A stretch of DNA of 10,000 nt from Symbiodinium natans (lineage: Eukaryota > Sar > Dinophyceae > Suessiales > Symbiodiniaceae), in contig CAJNDS010000091.1 in the NCBI GenBank assembly GCA_905221605.1, positions 1 to 10,000 on the forward strand, given 5' to 3'. Of this stretch, positions 1-7,215 are shown in pieces. A model generated the notes under the pieces. That model worked only from the letters and a program-made list of their open reading frames with translations. It was not told the DNA's origin and did no database searches. Each line of letters begins with the position of its first letter. The first letter of the stretch is position 1. The translations under genes were made by a program, and so were the position numbers.

Positions 1-354
1 CTTCATCCAAAGAAACAACATGCAGAGCGTCCATACGAGAAGATAGATAAAAGGTACTCGGCGGCTAAATCGAATTATACGGGAAGATGGCGTATAGCTT
101 TATCCTACTTTGGAGTAAACCCTGGAAACAAAGTATATACTTTTTAGGTATCAGTACCTTTCACAGGAACCCAGAACCAGCAAAATGTATGAAAGTATAG
201 TTCTCCAAAACCCAGTTTAGAATACTTTAAGCTTCGTGGCAGGTTCTGGTCAGTTATAATTTTGCAAGAGTGGCGCAGCACCCGGGGTTGCAAGAACTAC
301 ACTGCACACCTCCAGTTACCCCATTGGAAAGTAGGCCCTTGGAAGGTGTAGCGT
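1..354. other. Unassigned AT-rich sequence
   Basis: I see no coding signal, RNA gene, tandem repeat or clear inverted repeat. Base composition is ordinary and no PPR-like unit appears in any frame. It could be intergenic or intronic. Confidence 0.5.
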
Positions 355-527
355 TTAGGGTCTGGGGGTCTTGGGGTTTTGGGGTCTTGGGGTCTTGGGG
401 TTTTGAAGTTTTTGGGGTTTTGGTGCTTTGGGGGTTTTGGGGGGTTTGGGGTTTGGGATTTTGGGTTTTTGGAGGGGGTTTGGGGTTTTGGGGGTTTTTG
501 GGGTTTTGGGACTTAGGGTTTCCCTAA
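355..527 (+). repeat. Degenerate G/T-rich telomere-like tract
   Basis: Runs of three to six G alternate with T-rich spacers (GGGGTTTT, GGGGTCTT, GGGTTTGG), with no fixed unit. It resembles a decayed TTTAGGG array. The many G-runs could form G-quadruplexes on the plus strand. The open frames on both strands (Gly/Trp/Phe-rich; Pro/Lys-rich) are products of low complexity. At 515-530 TTAGGG meets CCCTAAA in a short palindrome. Confidence 0.8.
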
Positions 528-636
528 ATCCCCCTAGAACCCCCGAAGGCCTTTTTTCCGTGCGTCTCCGGGCAGCGGCTGTGGCTGGTTTGGCGCCGCT
601 TGCAGCCTCCATCCTTCGGCCGGCGCCAAGCCGAAA

Positions 637-757
637 GGGTTTAGGGTTTAGGGTTTAGGGTTTAGGGTTTAGGGTTTAGGGTTTAGGGTTTAGGGTTTAG
701 GGTTTAGGGTTTAGGGTGTAGGGTGTAGGGTTTAGGGTTTAGGGTTTAGGGTTTAGG
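637..757 (+). repeat. TTTAGGG telomere-like array
   Basis: About 17 tandem heptamers TTTAGGG on the plus strand, almost perfect. Two adjacent TGTAGGG variants lie at about 716-729. This is the plant-type telomere unit, also used by dinoflagellates. It is interstitial here, since unique-looking DNA flanks both sides. Confidence 0.95.
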
Positions 758-778
758 CGGCTGAGGGTCGAGGGTTCA

Positions 779-925
779 CTTGGAGGTTCATGGGTACTTC
801 GGAGAAGGGCTTGGGATGTTCCCCCTGATTCTAACAGTCCTTCATAGGGGGTACGTACTGTAATCCCGATTAAGGACTGTCAGAAATAAGTGTTACGGGG
901 AACATCCCAAGGTACTTGGAAGTAG
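779..925. mobile_element. Foldback/MITE-like element, copy A
   Basis: The left end CTTGGAGGTTCATGGGTACT matches the ends of copies at 2748-2892, 8403-8520 and 9901-10000. Inside, TTGGGATGTTCCCC (811-824) pairs exactly with GGGGAACATCCCAA (897-910), and ACAGTCCTT (834-842) pairs with AAGGACTGT (873-881), giving a long stem. The right outer end is degenerate (GGTACTTGGAAGTAGGG). No coding capacity. The ends suggest a non-autonomous DNA transposon, but I see no clear target duplication. Confidence 0.65.
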
Positions 926-1185
926 GGCTATAAATAGGTTGCCTACGGTTGAGTGTAATTCGGGTTGTAAGCAGGTAAACTGTGATTACAACCTTTAAAA
1001 AATCAGGCTGCTCACAACCCTACTTGTATGGGAGTTTACGAACATAGGGACCCCCAATATCGTCCCCCAAATAGTAGGATTGCCTAAAAATAAGGACCCC
1101 AATAATAACGTACCCCGAAACCGGACCCACCCATCGCCAAAAAAAACCCAAACAAAACAAAACCTGGCAAAACCCGACAAAGTAC
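926..1185. other. Unassigned spacer with a small hairpin
   Basis: No coding unit is visible. GGTTGTAA (963-970) and TTACAACC (986-993) form an 8-bp stem with a 15-nt loop. AAGTAGGG (920-927) and CCCTACTT (1018-1025) form a weaker outer pair, perhaps a decayed member of the small foldback family. The A/C-rich part from 1135 resembles a segment of the intron at 6162-6774. Confidence 0.45.
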
Positions 1186-1189
1186 GACA

Positions 1190-1266
1190 CAATTCCGGAC
1201 ACAAACCCTACACAATTTCTATAAACCCTAAACCCTAAACCCTACACCCTAACCCCAAAACCTAAA
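1190..1266. repeat. Dispersed repeat unit ending in CCCTAAA array
   Basis: AATTCCGGACACAAACCCTA and the following CACAATTTCTATAAACCCTA closely resemble 6641-6690 (AACTCCGGACCTGAACGCTA, then TACAAATTCGATAAACCCTA). In both places the unit runs straight into CCCTAAA repeats (here 1222-1266). The shared flank implies that the telomere-like tract and its neighbour moved or were copied together. Confidence 0.65.
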
Positions 1267-1383
1267 CGGGTTCCGGGTGGTTCTATTTGGCTGAGACACT
1301 GAGAGACTGGGCCTCGCCCTCGCCGTGCAGGCCCTGCACATGCTTTGCCTCAGCCTCGCAGACTACACTTGCACGCACAAGCG

Positions 1384-1498
1384 CTTAGGGTTTGGGGTTT
1401 AGGGTTTAGGGCCCCTTAAGCCCTAACCCAAAACCCTAAACCCTAAACCCTAAATCCTAAACCCTAAACCCTAAACCCTAAGCCCTAAACCCTAAACC
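1384..1498. repeat. Head-to-head telomere-like repeat junction
   Basis: TTTAGGG-type repeats (1384-1411) face CCCTAAA repeats (1421-1497) across a short GC-rich centre (1411-1420, GCCCCTTAAG). The right arm is longer and has a few variants (CCCTAAT, CCCTAAG). The orientation, G-rich then C-rich on one strand, is that expected where two chromosome ends have been joined. It could also come from inverted insertion of repeat DNA. Confidence 0.8.
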
Positions 1499-1589
1499 AG
1501 GGTGTGCAGGAGAGCTGCAAGGCCTCGTGCCTCCTCGAAGGGGCATTGAAGTCTGCGCCCAGCAAACAGAGCCTCGAAGGGCACGCGAA

Positions 1590-1637
1590 GGGGGTTAGGG
1601 TTCAGGGTTTGGGGTTTGGGGTTTGGGGTTTAGGGTT
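1590..1637 (+). repeat. Short TTTGGGG/TTTAGGG tract
   Basis: Six or seven telomere-like units, mostly the TTTGGGG variant, on the plus strand. It is followed directly by TTGGCTCAAG (1635-1644). Confidence 0.75.
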
Positions 1638-1644
1638 GGCTCAA
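1635..1644 (+). other. Possible relict of the dinoflagellate spliced leader
   Basis: TTGGCTCAAG equals the last ten bases of the conserved dinoflagellate trans-spliced leader. Relict leaders are known at the 5' ends of retroposed genes in this group. A ten-base match can arise by chance, and the 180 bases that follow hold no convincing coding sequence (one frame stays open for about 26 codons without a start). Confidence 0.25.
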
Positions 1645-1816
1645 GCATCCAGAACCTGACACCCTACACATCACTGCAACAGCAAATATCTCTTGAAAGC
1701 TTCTGCAAAGTTCTGCAGCCGCGGAACTGAGTACCCATGCCTCAAGGACCAGCATATCGCCGATAGTCCGCGACGGCCTGGAAGAAGCCACACCGGCACT
1801 TCTGTGAGTTCCTTAG

Positions 1817-1875
1817 GCCCTAAACCCTAAACCCTAAACCCTAAACCCTAAACCCTAAACCCTAAACCCTAAACC

Positions 1876-1914
<39 letters not shown>

Positions 1915-1917
1915 ACC
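1817..1917 (-). repeat. CCCTAAA array switching to CCCTCAA variant
   Basis: About eight CCCTAAA units (1818-1873) pass without a break into six CCCTCAA units (to about 1917). Both lie as C-rich repeats on the plus strand (TTTAGGG, then TTGAGGG, on the minus strand). A block of one variant suggests local expansion of a single mutated unit. Confidence 0.9.
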
Positions 1918-2242
1918 GAACAGTTCGAGTACCAAAATGACCTCGTCAGAATCCTCGGAAGAGGTTCGACGTTCGGCTTTCCCAGAACACTGTACTGTCG
2001 CTTACTCGGAGACGTGGCCTCCCTAAAGGCGCATATTCAGGCTGGTTCTTAGTGTCGAATGCGGGAATTAGGGCCCCATGTAATCCCTTAAAGGGTATAT
2101 ATGGGGCCCGGGGCCCTAACCCCCTCATTCCCTCCTAAGAACAAGGGGGTGCTGGAAAGTTCGGGTCTTGGAGTCAAAAGCCCCACAATGAGAGACAAGG
2201 GAATGCCCAAAGCCAGAAACCCGAGCCACTGAATCCCATATG
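1918..2242. other. Intergenic stretch with one foldback structure
   Basis: No gene supported. The only structure I see is the inverted repeat at 2042-2145. The minus-strand open frame covering 1946-2128 lies across that inverted repeat and resembles no family I know. Confidence 0.5.
2042..2145. mobile_element. Foldback element, about 104 bp
   Basis: The left arm from CTGGTTCTTAG through GAATGCGGG and TTAGGGCCCCAT (2042-2079) is complementary, with a few mismatches, to the right arm ATGGGGCCC (2101-2109), CCCTAA (2114-2119), CTCATTC and CTAAGAACAAG (to 2145). The loop holds the short palindrome CCCTTAAAGGG (2085-2095). It is non-coding and its ends differ from the CTTGGAGGTTC family. It could be a miniature transposon or a structural relic. 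Confidence 0.55.
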
Positions 2243-2283
2243 TAGGGCTTGGGGTCTAGGGTTTAGGGTTTTAGGGTTTAGGA
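2243..2283 (+). repeat. Short TTTAGGG-like tract
   Basis: Five degenerate units (GGGCTTGGGG, then GGGTCTAGGG, then TTTAGGG) on the plus strand. Confidence 0.75.
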
Positions 2284-2559
2284 TATTCAGAACTTAAACT
2301 TGCAACACTCAAGTGCAAAAGCCCAAGTATGGGATCCTGTACTACCCCCGCCCTAACTACACCCCTCTCCCCCACAGCCTTGCTTGGAGGTGATGCAAAG
2401 TAGTAGGCGACCCCGTAAGAATGGAACCTTCAAAGGGCGACCCAACCCGCCCCTGATACTTCGGAAGCCTTAGGGTTCCTGGAGCTCTTTGAGGGGACTA
2501 ATCGTCGAAAATTCCGATCCTCAAGGCCCCCAAGCCCTCCTCCGAACTTGGGACGCCCT
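2284..2559. other. Unassigned sequence, likely intron or downstream gene part
   Basis: I find no PPR unit, RNA gene or repeat here. If the PPR gene continues past 2686, this should be intron. A short plus-strand stretch near 2480 that looks coding (GAGCTCTTTGAG) has no repeat context and is on the wrong strand. Confidence 0.4.
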
Positions 2560-2652
2560 TTTAGGGTTTTAGGGCTTGGGGTTTAGGGTTTAGGGTTTAG
2601 GGTTTAGGGCTTGGGGTTTAGGGTTTAGGGTTTTGGGTTTAGGGTTTAGGGT
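2560..2652 (+). repeat. TTTAGGG telomere-like array
   Basis: About twelve units on the plus strand with GGGCTTGGGG and TTTTGGG variants. It lies just downstream of tentative exon 11, so it is probably intronic, in the CCCUAAA sense in the transcript. Confidence 0.9.
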
Positions 2653-2685
2653 GGAAAACTGGGAAAGGCCGGCTGGGGTGCCAGC

Positions 2686-2725
2686 TAGAAGGCTCTCCAC
2701 GGCCAGCGCGGCTTGTCGCAGTCTC
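2686..2725 (-). CDS. PPR exon 11 (tentative)
   Basis: After an AG acceptor (2727-2726) the phase left by exon 10 reads E-RLRQAALAVESLL. This matches PPR positions 12-25: E12, Q16, L19, A20, V for L21 and L for F24. The signature Trp17 is Ala. A GC donor is possible at 2685. The fit to phase and spacing is good but identity is low, so this could be a chance frame or a decayed unit. Confidence 0.35.
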
Positions 2726-5700
2726 CTGGCTTGTTGGGGCTTGTTTCCTTGGAGGTTCAGGGTACTTAGTAGCCCAATAATAAGTGTAGTTACAGCCCAC
2801 TTATAAGCCCCTTAACTACATACCCTAATTGGGTTATAATTGGTTATAGGTACAGTTATCACTGGTTTACTAAGTACCCGGGAACCTCCAAGTATAACTG
2901 GGGTGTTAGGGCAAGAAGGCTGAGGGCCCAATCCCTACGCCCTACACCTTAGCTAAGGGGTTGAGGGTGTTAAGGGTACGAACAGTGAGGGGTAACAAAC
3001 ATGAACACCCGAAGTTTTTCCTGGGTCTTCTACAAAGCATTTTGTAACCAAGCCCCCTGTGGAATAAATAGATAGCCGTAATATTTGCAAAAAGGCTTGC
3101 GTTGCTGCAGCCACCAACGCCCAAGCCTTCACCCTCAACCTCGAACCTGCGGATGCCTCGATGGACGGCCCCAGCCGCTTTGGACAATGACACAGGCGGA
3201 CGGCCCCATGTCGTCTACCCACCCAGCTCGCAGTGGCTGATGGCACTGCGGTAGAGGATCAGGCTGGGACTTAACCTTGTCTGGCATTAGGGTTCAGGGT
3301 TTAGGGTTTAGCCCAGAAAAACCTACCTTTGTATGCGTTTCCCTTGTGATTTCCTCATGGTTTTCCTTATGTATTCCCTGAAAAAAAATAGGGTGTTTGG
3401 GCAACAGGTAGGGTTTAGGCTCCAGGGTTTCGCGTCAGATGAGGCCCTAGCATGACTTTAACACCTTGCGGGTTGGGACTTGCCCAGAACACTGGGCCTT
3501 TGACTCTCTTATTGTGGTTGTTGCCATTGTTGCCTTTATTGTTGGTCTTTATGAAGTAGCCTCCTGAAAGACGCTTTGGGTAGGGGATCAAAAAAAATTA
3601 TTTGGGATCAAAAAGTAATTTATTTCTAGGCGGATCAAAAAAACTTATTTGGGATCAACAAATGATTTGCTGAAGGCTTCGAAAGCTTGTTGCAAGCGGA
3701 GCGGAGGCTGTAAACGCTCAGAAATGCCGCATTTCTGGCCGTTCGCAAGCTCTAAATACCGAAAAAATACAGCATTCATGTGGGAACTACTGAAAATAGC
3801 AGCATTTCTGAGTTTCCAGAGAGGCTGCAGATACTGTATATAGCAGCAGTTCTGCGCTTTCAGAGGCTGGACATACTGTACACTGCAGCATTTCTGAGTT
3901 TCCAGAGGCTGCAAATACTGTAAATAGCAGCATTTCTGCGCTTTCAGAGGCTGGACATACTGTAAATAGCAGCATTTCTGTGTTTCCAGAGGTTGCAAAT
4001 CAATGCTGGCATCTTGGCATCAGAAGTTTCAAAAAAATGCGTATACTCTGAAGCAAGCCAGAACGATTTGAAAAAGGGCGGGGGGTTGGGGGGGGGCCCC
4101 CCCCCCCCTTGCGCAAACAGAATTCTCGCATCATGGGTTTCGAAAGTATGCTGAAGCACCTGGCACGACTTAAAATAAAACGGGGGGTTTGGGGGTGCAG
4201 GCTCGCATCAGAGGCGTCGAAAGACGCGTCTACTTTGAAGCAAGCTGGCACGACTTCAATGAAGCGGGGGGTTGTTGGGGTGGGCCCCGCCCCCCATTTG
4301 CAAACACAATGCTCGCATAATGGGTTTCGAAAAGATGCGTATGCTTTGAAGCAAGCTGGCACGACTTCTTCCTTGCTTCCTTTTTTGTTCTTTCTTTCAT
4401 TGTTCTTTCTTTCTTGCTTTCTTTCTTGATTTCTTGATTTATTCCTTCCTTCCTTGCTTCCTTGCTTCCTTGCTTCCTTGCTTCCTTGCTTCCTTGCTTC
4501 CTTGCTTCCTTGCTTCCTTGCTTCCTTGCTTCCTTCCTTCCTTCCTTCCTGCCTTCCTTCCTTCCTTTCGTCCTTTCGTCCTTCCGCCCTTTCTTCTCTC
4601 CCTCCCTCCCTCCTTTTCTCCCTCCCTCCCTCCGGTTCCCGCTCTCCAGCGGAAGAACCGAATAAATATTTTTTGATCCTAAATAAATTTTTCTTGATCC
4701 TGAATAAACTTTTTTCTTCCTCCTATTTTTTTGATCCGCATCCCTGAAAGACGAATGTACCAATTAATCCAATTCAACCCCCATTTGGATGTACGAGGTT
4801 CGTTTGGGGCTTTGTGCTTTGTCCCCCAAGAAGCTCAATGCACCGGCCCCAAAAAAGTACATAAACGACGTTATACAGAGGGATGCCTGAACACTTTCCC
4901 AAACCACAGCACGGACGCTTGTCCGCCAGCATCTCGTAGAAGAGTCGAAAGGAAAGCTGCCACTGCCGGCCCTCCTCTGGGGGATAGGATTAGGGGGACC
5001 CTTACCCTATGGGATATAGACCCTCTGAACAAGGTCCCTGTTTAAGAGAGCCACAAGAGGGTTTAGGGTCTAGGGTTTAGGGTTTGGGGTTTAGGGTTTA
5101 GGGTTGAGGGTTAGACCTAGGATCCTCACAGGAGCTGATGGCGGCGCTGTAGCTGATGACGCTCGGGGTGACTTTGGCCTCCGGCATCGCGCTGAAGAGC
5201 TCCTAGCTTGCCCAGTTTATTAAAGTTTAGGGTTTAGGGTTTAAGGTTTAAGGTCTAGGGATTAATATGGGTGTCCTACCCCGCTTAAAGGAGTTGATAA
5301 GAGAACCTAACCCCCCCCCCCCTCCCAAAAAAAAAAAGAAGAGGAATCAGGGTACTACGCTGGGCATCCTAGGCTCTAAGGCGTGCTGCCACTGCGACCC
5401 CTTCTCGCAGGAGCTGATGGTGGCGTTGTAGCTGATTTGGGTGGGCGTCAGCATGGCTTTTGGTATTGCGGCAAAGAGGTGCAGTGCCAGCTGCCACTGC
5501 TCCCCTTTCTCGCAGGCGCTGATGCAGGCGCTGTAGGTGACGATGCTGGGTAGGAGCTTGGCCGAAGGCATGGAGTGCAACAGGGACACGGCCACCTCCC
5601 ACTGGGCACCCTTCTCGCATGAGCTGATGGCTGCGCTGTAGCTGATGACGTCGGGATGTAGCCGCGCTTCGCGCATGGCCCAAAAGACTTGACAAGCCGC

Positions 5701-7177
5701 TTGCCACTGGCCGCCTTTCTCACAGGAGCTGATGGCTGCGCTGTGGCTGATGACATCAGGGGTCAGCTTCGTGGCTTTCATGACGCCGAAGAGCTGCAGA
5801 GCCACCTGCCACTGCCCTGCCTTCTCGCAGGCGCTGATGGCAGCATTGTAGCTGATGACGTTGGGGGCCAGCTGGTGTTGCAGCATCTCATCAAAGAGTT
5901 GCAGGGCCAGCTGCCACTGCACCCGACGCTCCGACGCACAGGCGCTGATGGTCGCGCTGTAGCTGATTACATCCGGAGTGAGCCTTGGGGTTGAGAAAGA
6001 ATCCCTAAACCCTAAACCCTAAACCCCAAAACCCCAAACCCTAAACCCTAAACCCCAAAAAGTCCAAAATGAAGAAGGTTCTTCCTACTCAGCATCCAAG
6101 GGGCTGTGCTTCTTGCATGGATGCGAAGAGCAAGATGGCGAGCTGCCACTGCCCAGCTTTCCTCGGTTGGGCCCCCTTTAAGCCACCTAGAAAATATTCT
6201 GGGTCTGATCCTAAACCCTAAACCCTACACCCCACACCCTAAACCCTAATAAACCCTCAAGACCCAGATAAATAGAAAGTGTATGTCATACCATTCTGAA
6301 CTTAAAACCCGGTCCCCAAACAAAACTCCAAAAACCATCTAAACAAGTTGATCCAAAACGCCCCTGGCTGCAAAGTATACAACTTACTTGACCAAGGCTT
6401 CAAAGACCCGAAGAAGCCCAAAATCTCAACTAACACAAGGCTTCAAAGGCCTTAAGAGGCCCAAAAAGTTGAACTTAAACAAGGCTTCAAGGGCAAGCAA
6501 ACAAAAACCTTTTCGCCCAAAGCCCGCCCAAAACTCCGGACCTGAACCCTAGACAATGTCTATACTTTCACCCAGAACTTGCGCCCAAAACCCGCCCAAG
6601 ACCCAACAAGCAAACCAAACAACTTTCGCTCAACACCCGCCCAAAACTCCGGACCTGAACGCTATACAAATTCGATAAACCCTAAACCCTAAACCCTAAA
6701 CCCTAGACGCTAGACCCTAGACCCTAAACCCCAAAAGAGCAAATAGAACACGTCCTAAGAGCGTACCCAGCTTCTCGCAGGAGCTGATGGTGGCACTGTA
6801 GCTCGGGACATCTGGGACCAGCTGGGCGCCCTGCATCTTTCCTCGGCCGGCCCTGAAAACCCTCTGAAAATTGTCTAGCCCTCAACCCTAAACGAAACCC
6901 TAAACCCTAAACCCTCAAGGCCAGGATAAATAGAAATTGTATGCATTTCATTACTACGAGCAGCTCGTGCAATATTCCTTCATCCTTCACAGTGTAACAA
7001 AAGCGGACACACGCACCCAAAAAGACCCCAAATGAGAAAAGAAGTCCGAAAGATGCCGAAAAAGGCTGCCAGCGCAGCCCCAACCCCGGCCGCAGGGCCC
7101 CCCGGAAGCCCCACAAGGTGCCAGCAGGCCCCAGGAAGATTTCAGCAAAAGCAAAAACAAAACCCCCCAAACCCCCG

Positions 7178-7215
<38 letters not shown>

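Larger units (their letters stand above)
3574..4742. mobile_element. Non-autonomous composite transposon, possibly Mutator-like
   Basis: The element is 1169 bp between perfect 11-bp direct repeats. The left end has four GGATCAAAA-type units (3585, 3605, 3632, 3652). The right end has the inverse, with TTTTGATCC or CTTGATCC ending at 4679, 4700 and 4737 and AAATAAATTT spacers between. The outermost ends (GGTAGGGGATCAAAA; reversed right end GGATGCGGATCAAAA) align. The inside is all tandem repeat: 42-bp units, about 110-bp units, then a polypyrimidine tract. Open frames of 60-177 codons here are repeat artefacts. It sits in PPR intron 9, so it arrived after, or with, that intron. Confidence 0.65.
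3563..4753. repeat. 11-bp direct repeat flanking the composite element
   Basis: CCTGAAAGACG occurs at 3563-3573 and again at 4743-4753, directly outside the inverted GATCAAAA/TTTTGATC ends. The size fits a target-site duplication of the Mutator-like superfamily, which makes 8-11 bp duplications. No transposase is present, so the class is inferred. Confidence 0.7.
3276..4918 (-). other. PPR intron 9 (GC...AG), 1.64 kb
   Basis: It begins GCGTCC after GACAA and ends ACAAG. It carries a short telomere-like tract (3285-3312) and the 1.17 kb composite element at 3574-4742, which explains why it is three times longer than its neighbours. Without that element it would be about 470 nt. The stretches 3313-3573 and 4754-4918 hold nothing I recognise apart from a TTGTTGCC-rich piece near 3515-3545. 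Confidence 0.65.
6162..6774 (-). other. PPR intron 5 (GA...AG), 613 nt
   Basis: Begins GAAGCTGGGTACG after TGCGA; exon 6 begins GAAAGCTGGGCAG, so intron start and next exon start are nearly identical. It has telomere-like tracts at 6209-6260 and 6676-6736 (both CCCTAAA on the plus strand) and two minisatellites (6393-6495 and 6509-6660). Its 3' part resembles that of intron 4. Confidence 0.8.

Noticed and set aside
355-658. Overlapping open frames of 76-85 codons on both strands
   Set aside because: They arise from low-complexity G/T repeats (Gly, Trp, Phe or Pro, Lys only) and have no domain features.
637-757. True chromosome end
   Set aside because: Non-telomeric DNA continues on both sides and arrays occur in both orientations, so this is interstitial.
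1500-1540. Possible further PPR exon on the minus strand (EALQLSC-like, after an AG-G site)
   Set aside because: It resembles the GAGCTGCAGGGCC part of PPR units, but needs a four-residue deletion and does not continue the unit left open by exon 11.
4230-4763. Minus-strand open frame of 177 codons rich in Lys, Arg and Glu
   Set aside because: It is the translation of the polypyrimidine microsatellite and crosses the transposon end; such frames are stop-free by composition.
4731-5045. Plus-strand open frame of 104 codons
   Set aside because: It lies antisense to PPR exon 9 and its introns, begins in the transposon end and has no recognisable domain.
5689-5994. Plus-strand frame with repeated ADGxxVADD-like residues
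   Set aside because: Antisense shadow of the PPR repeats in exon 7; the regularity comes from the repeat DNA.
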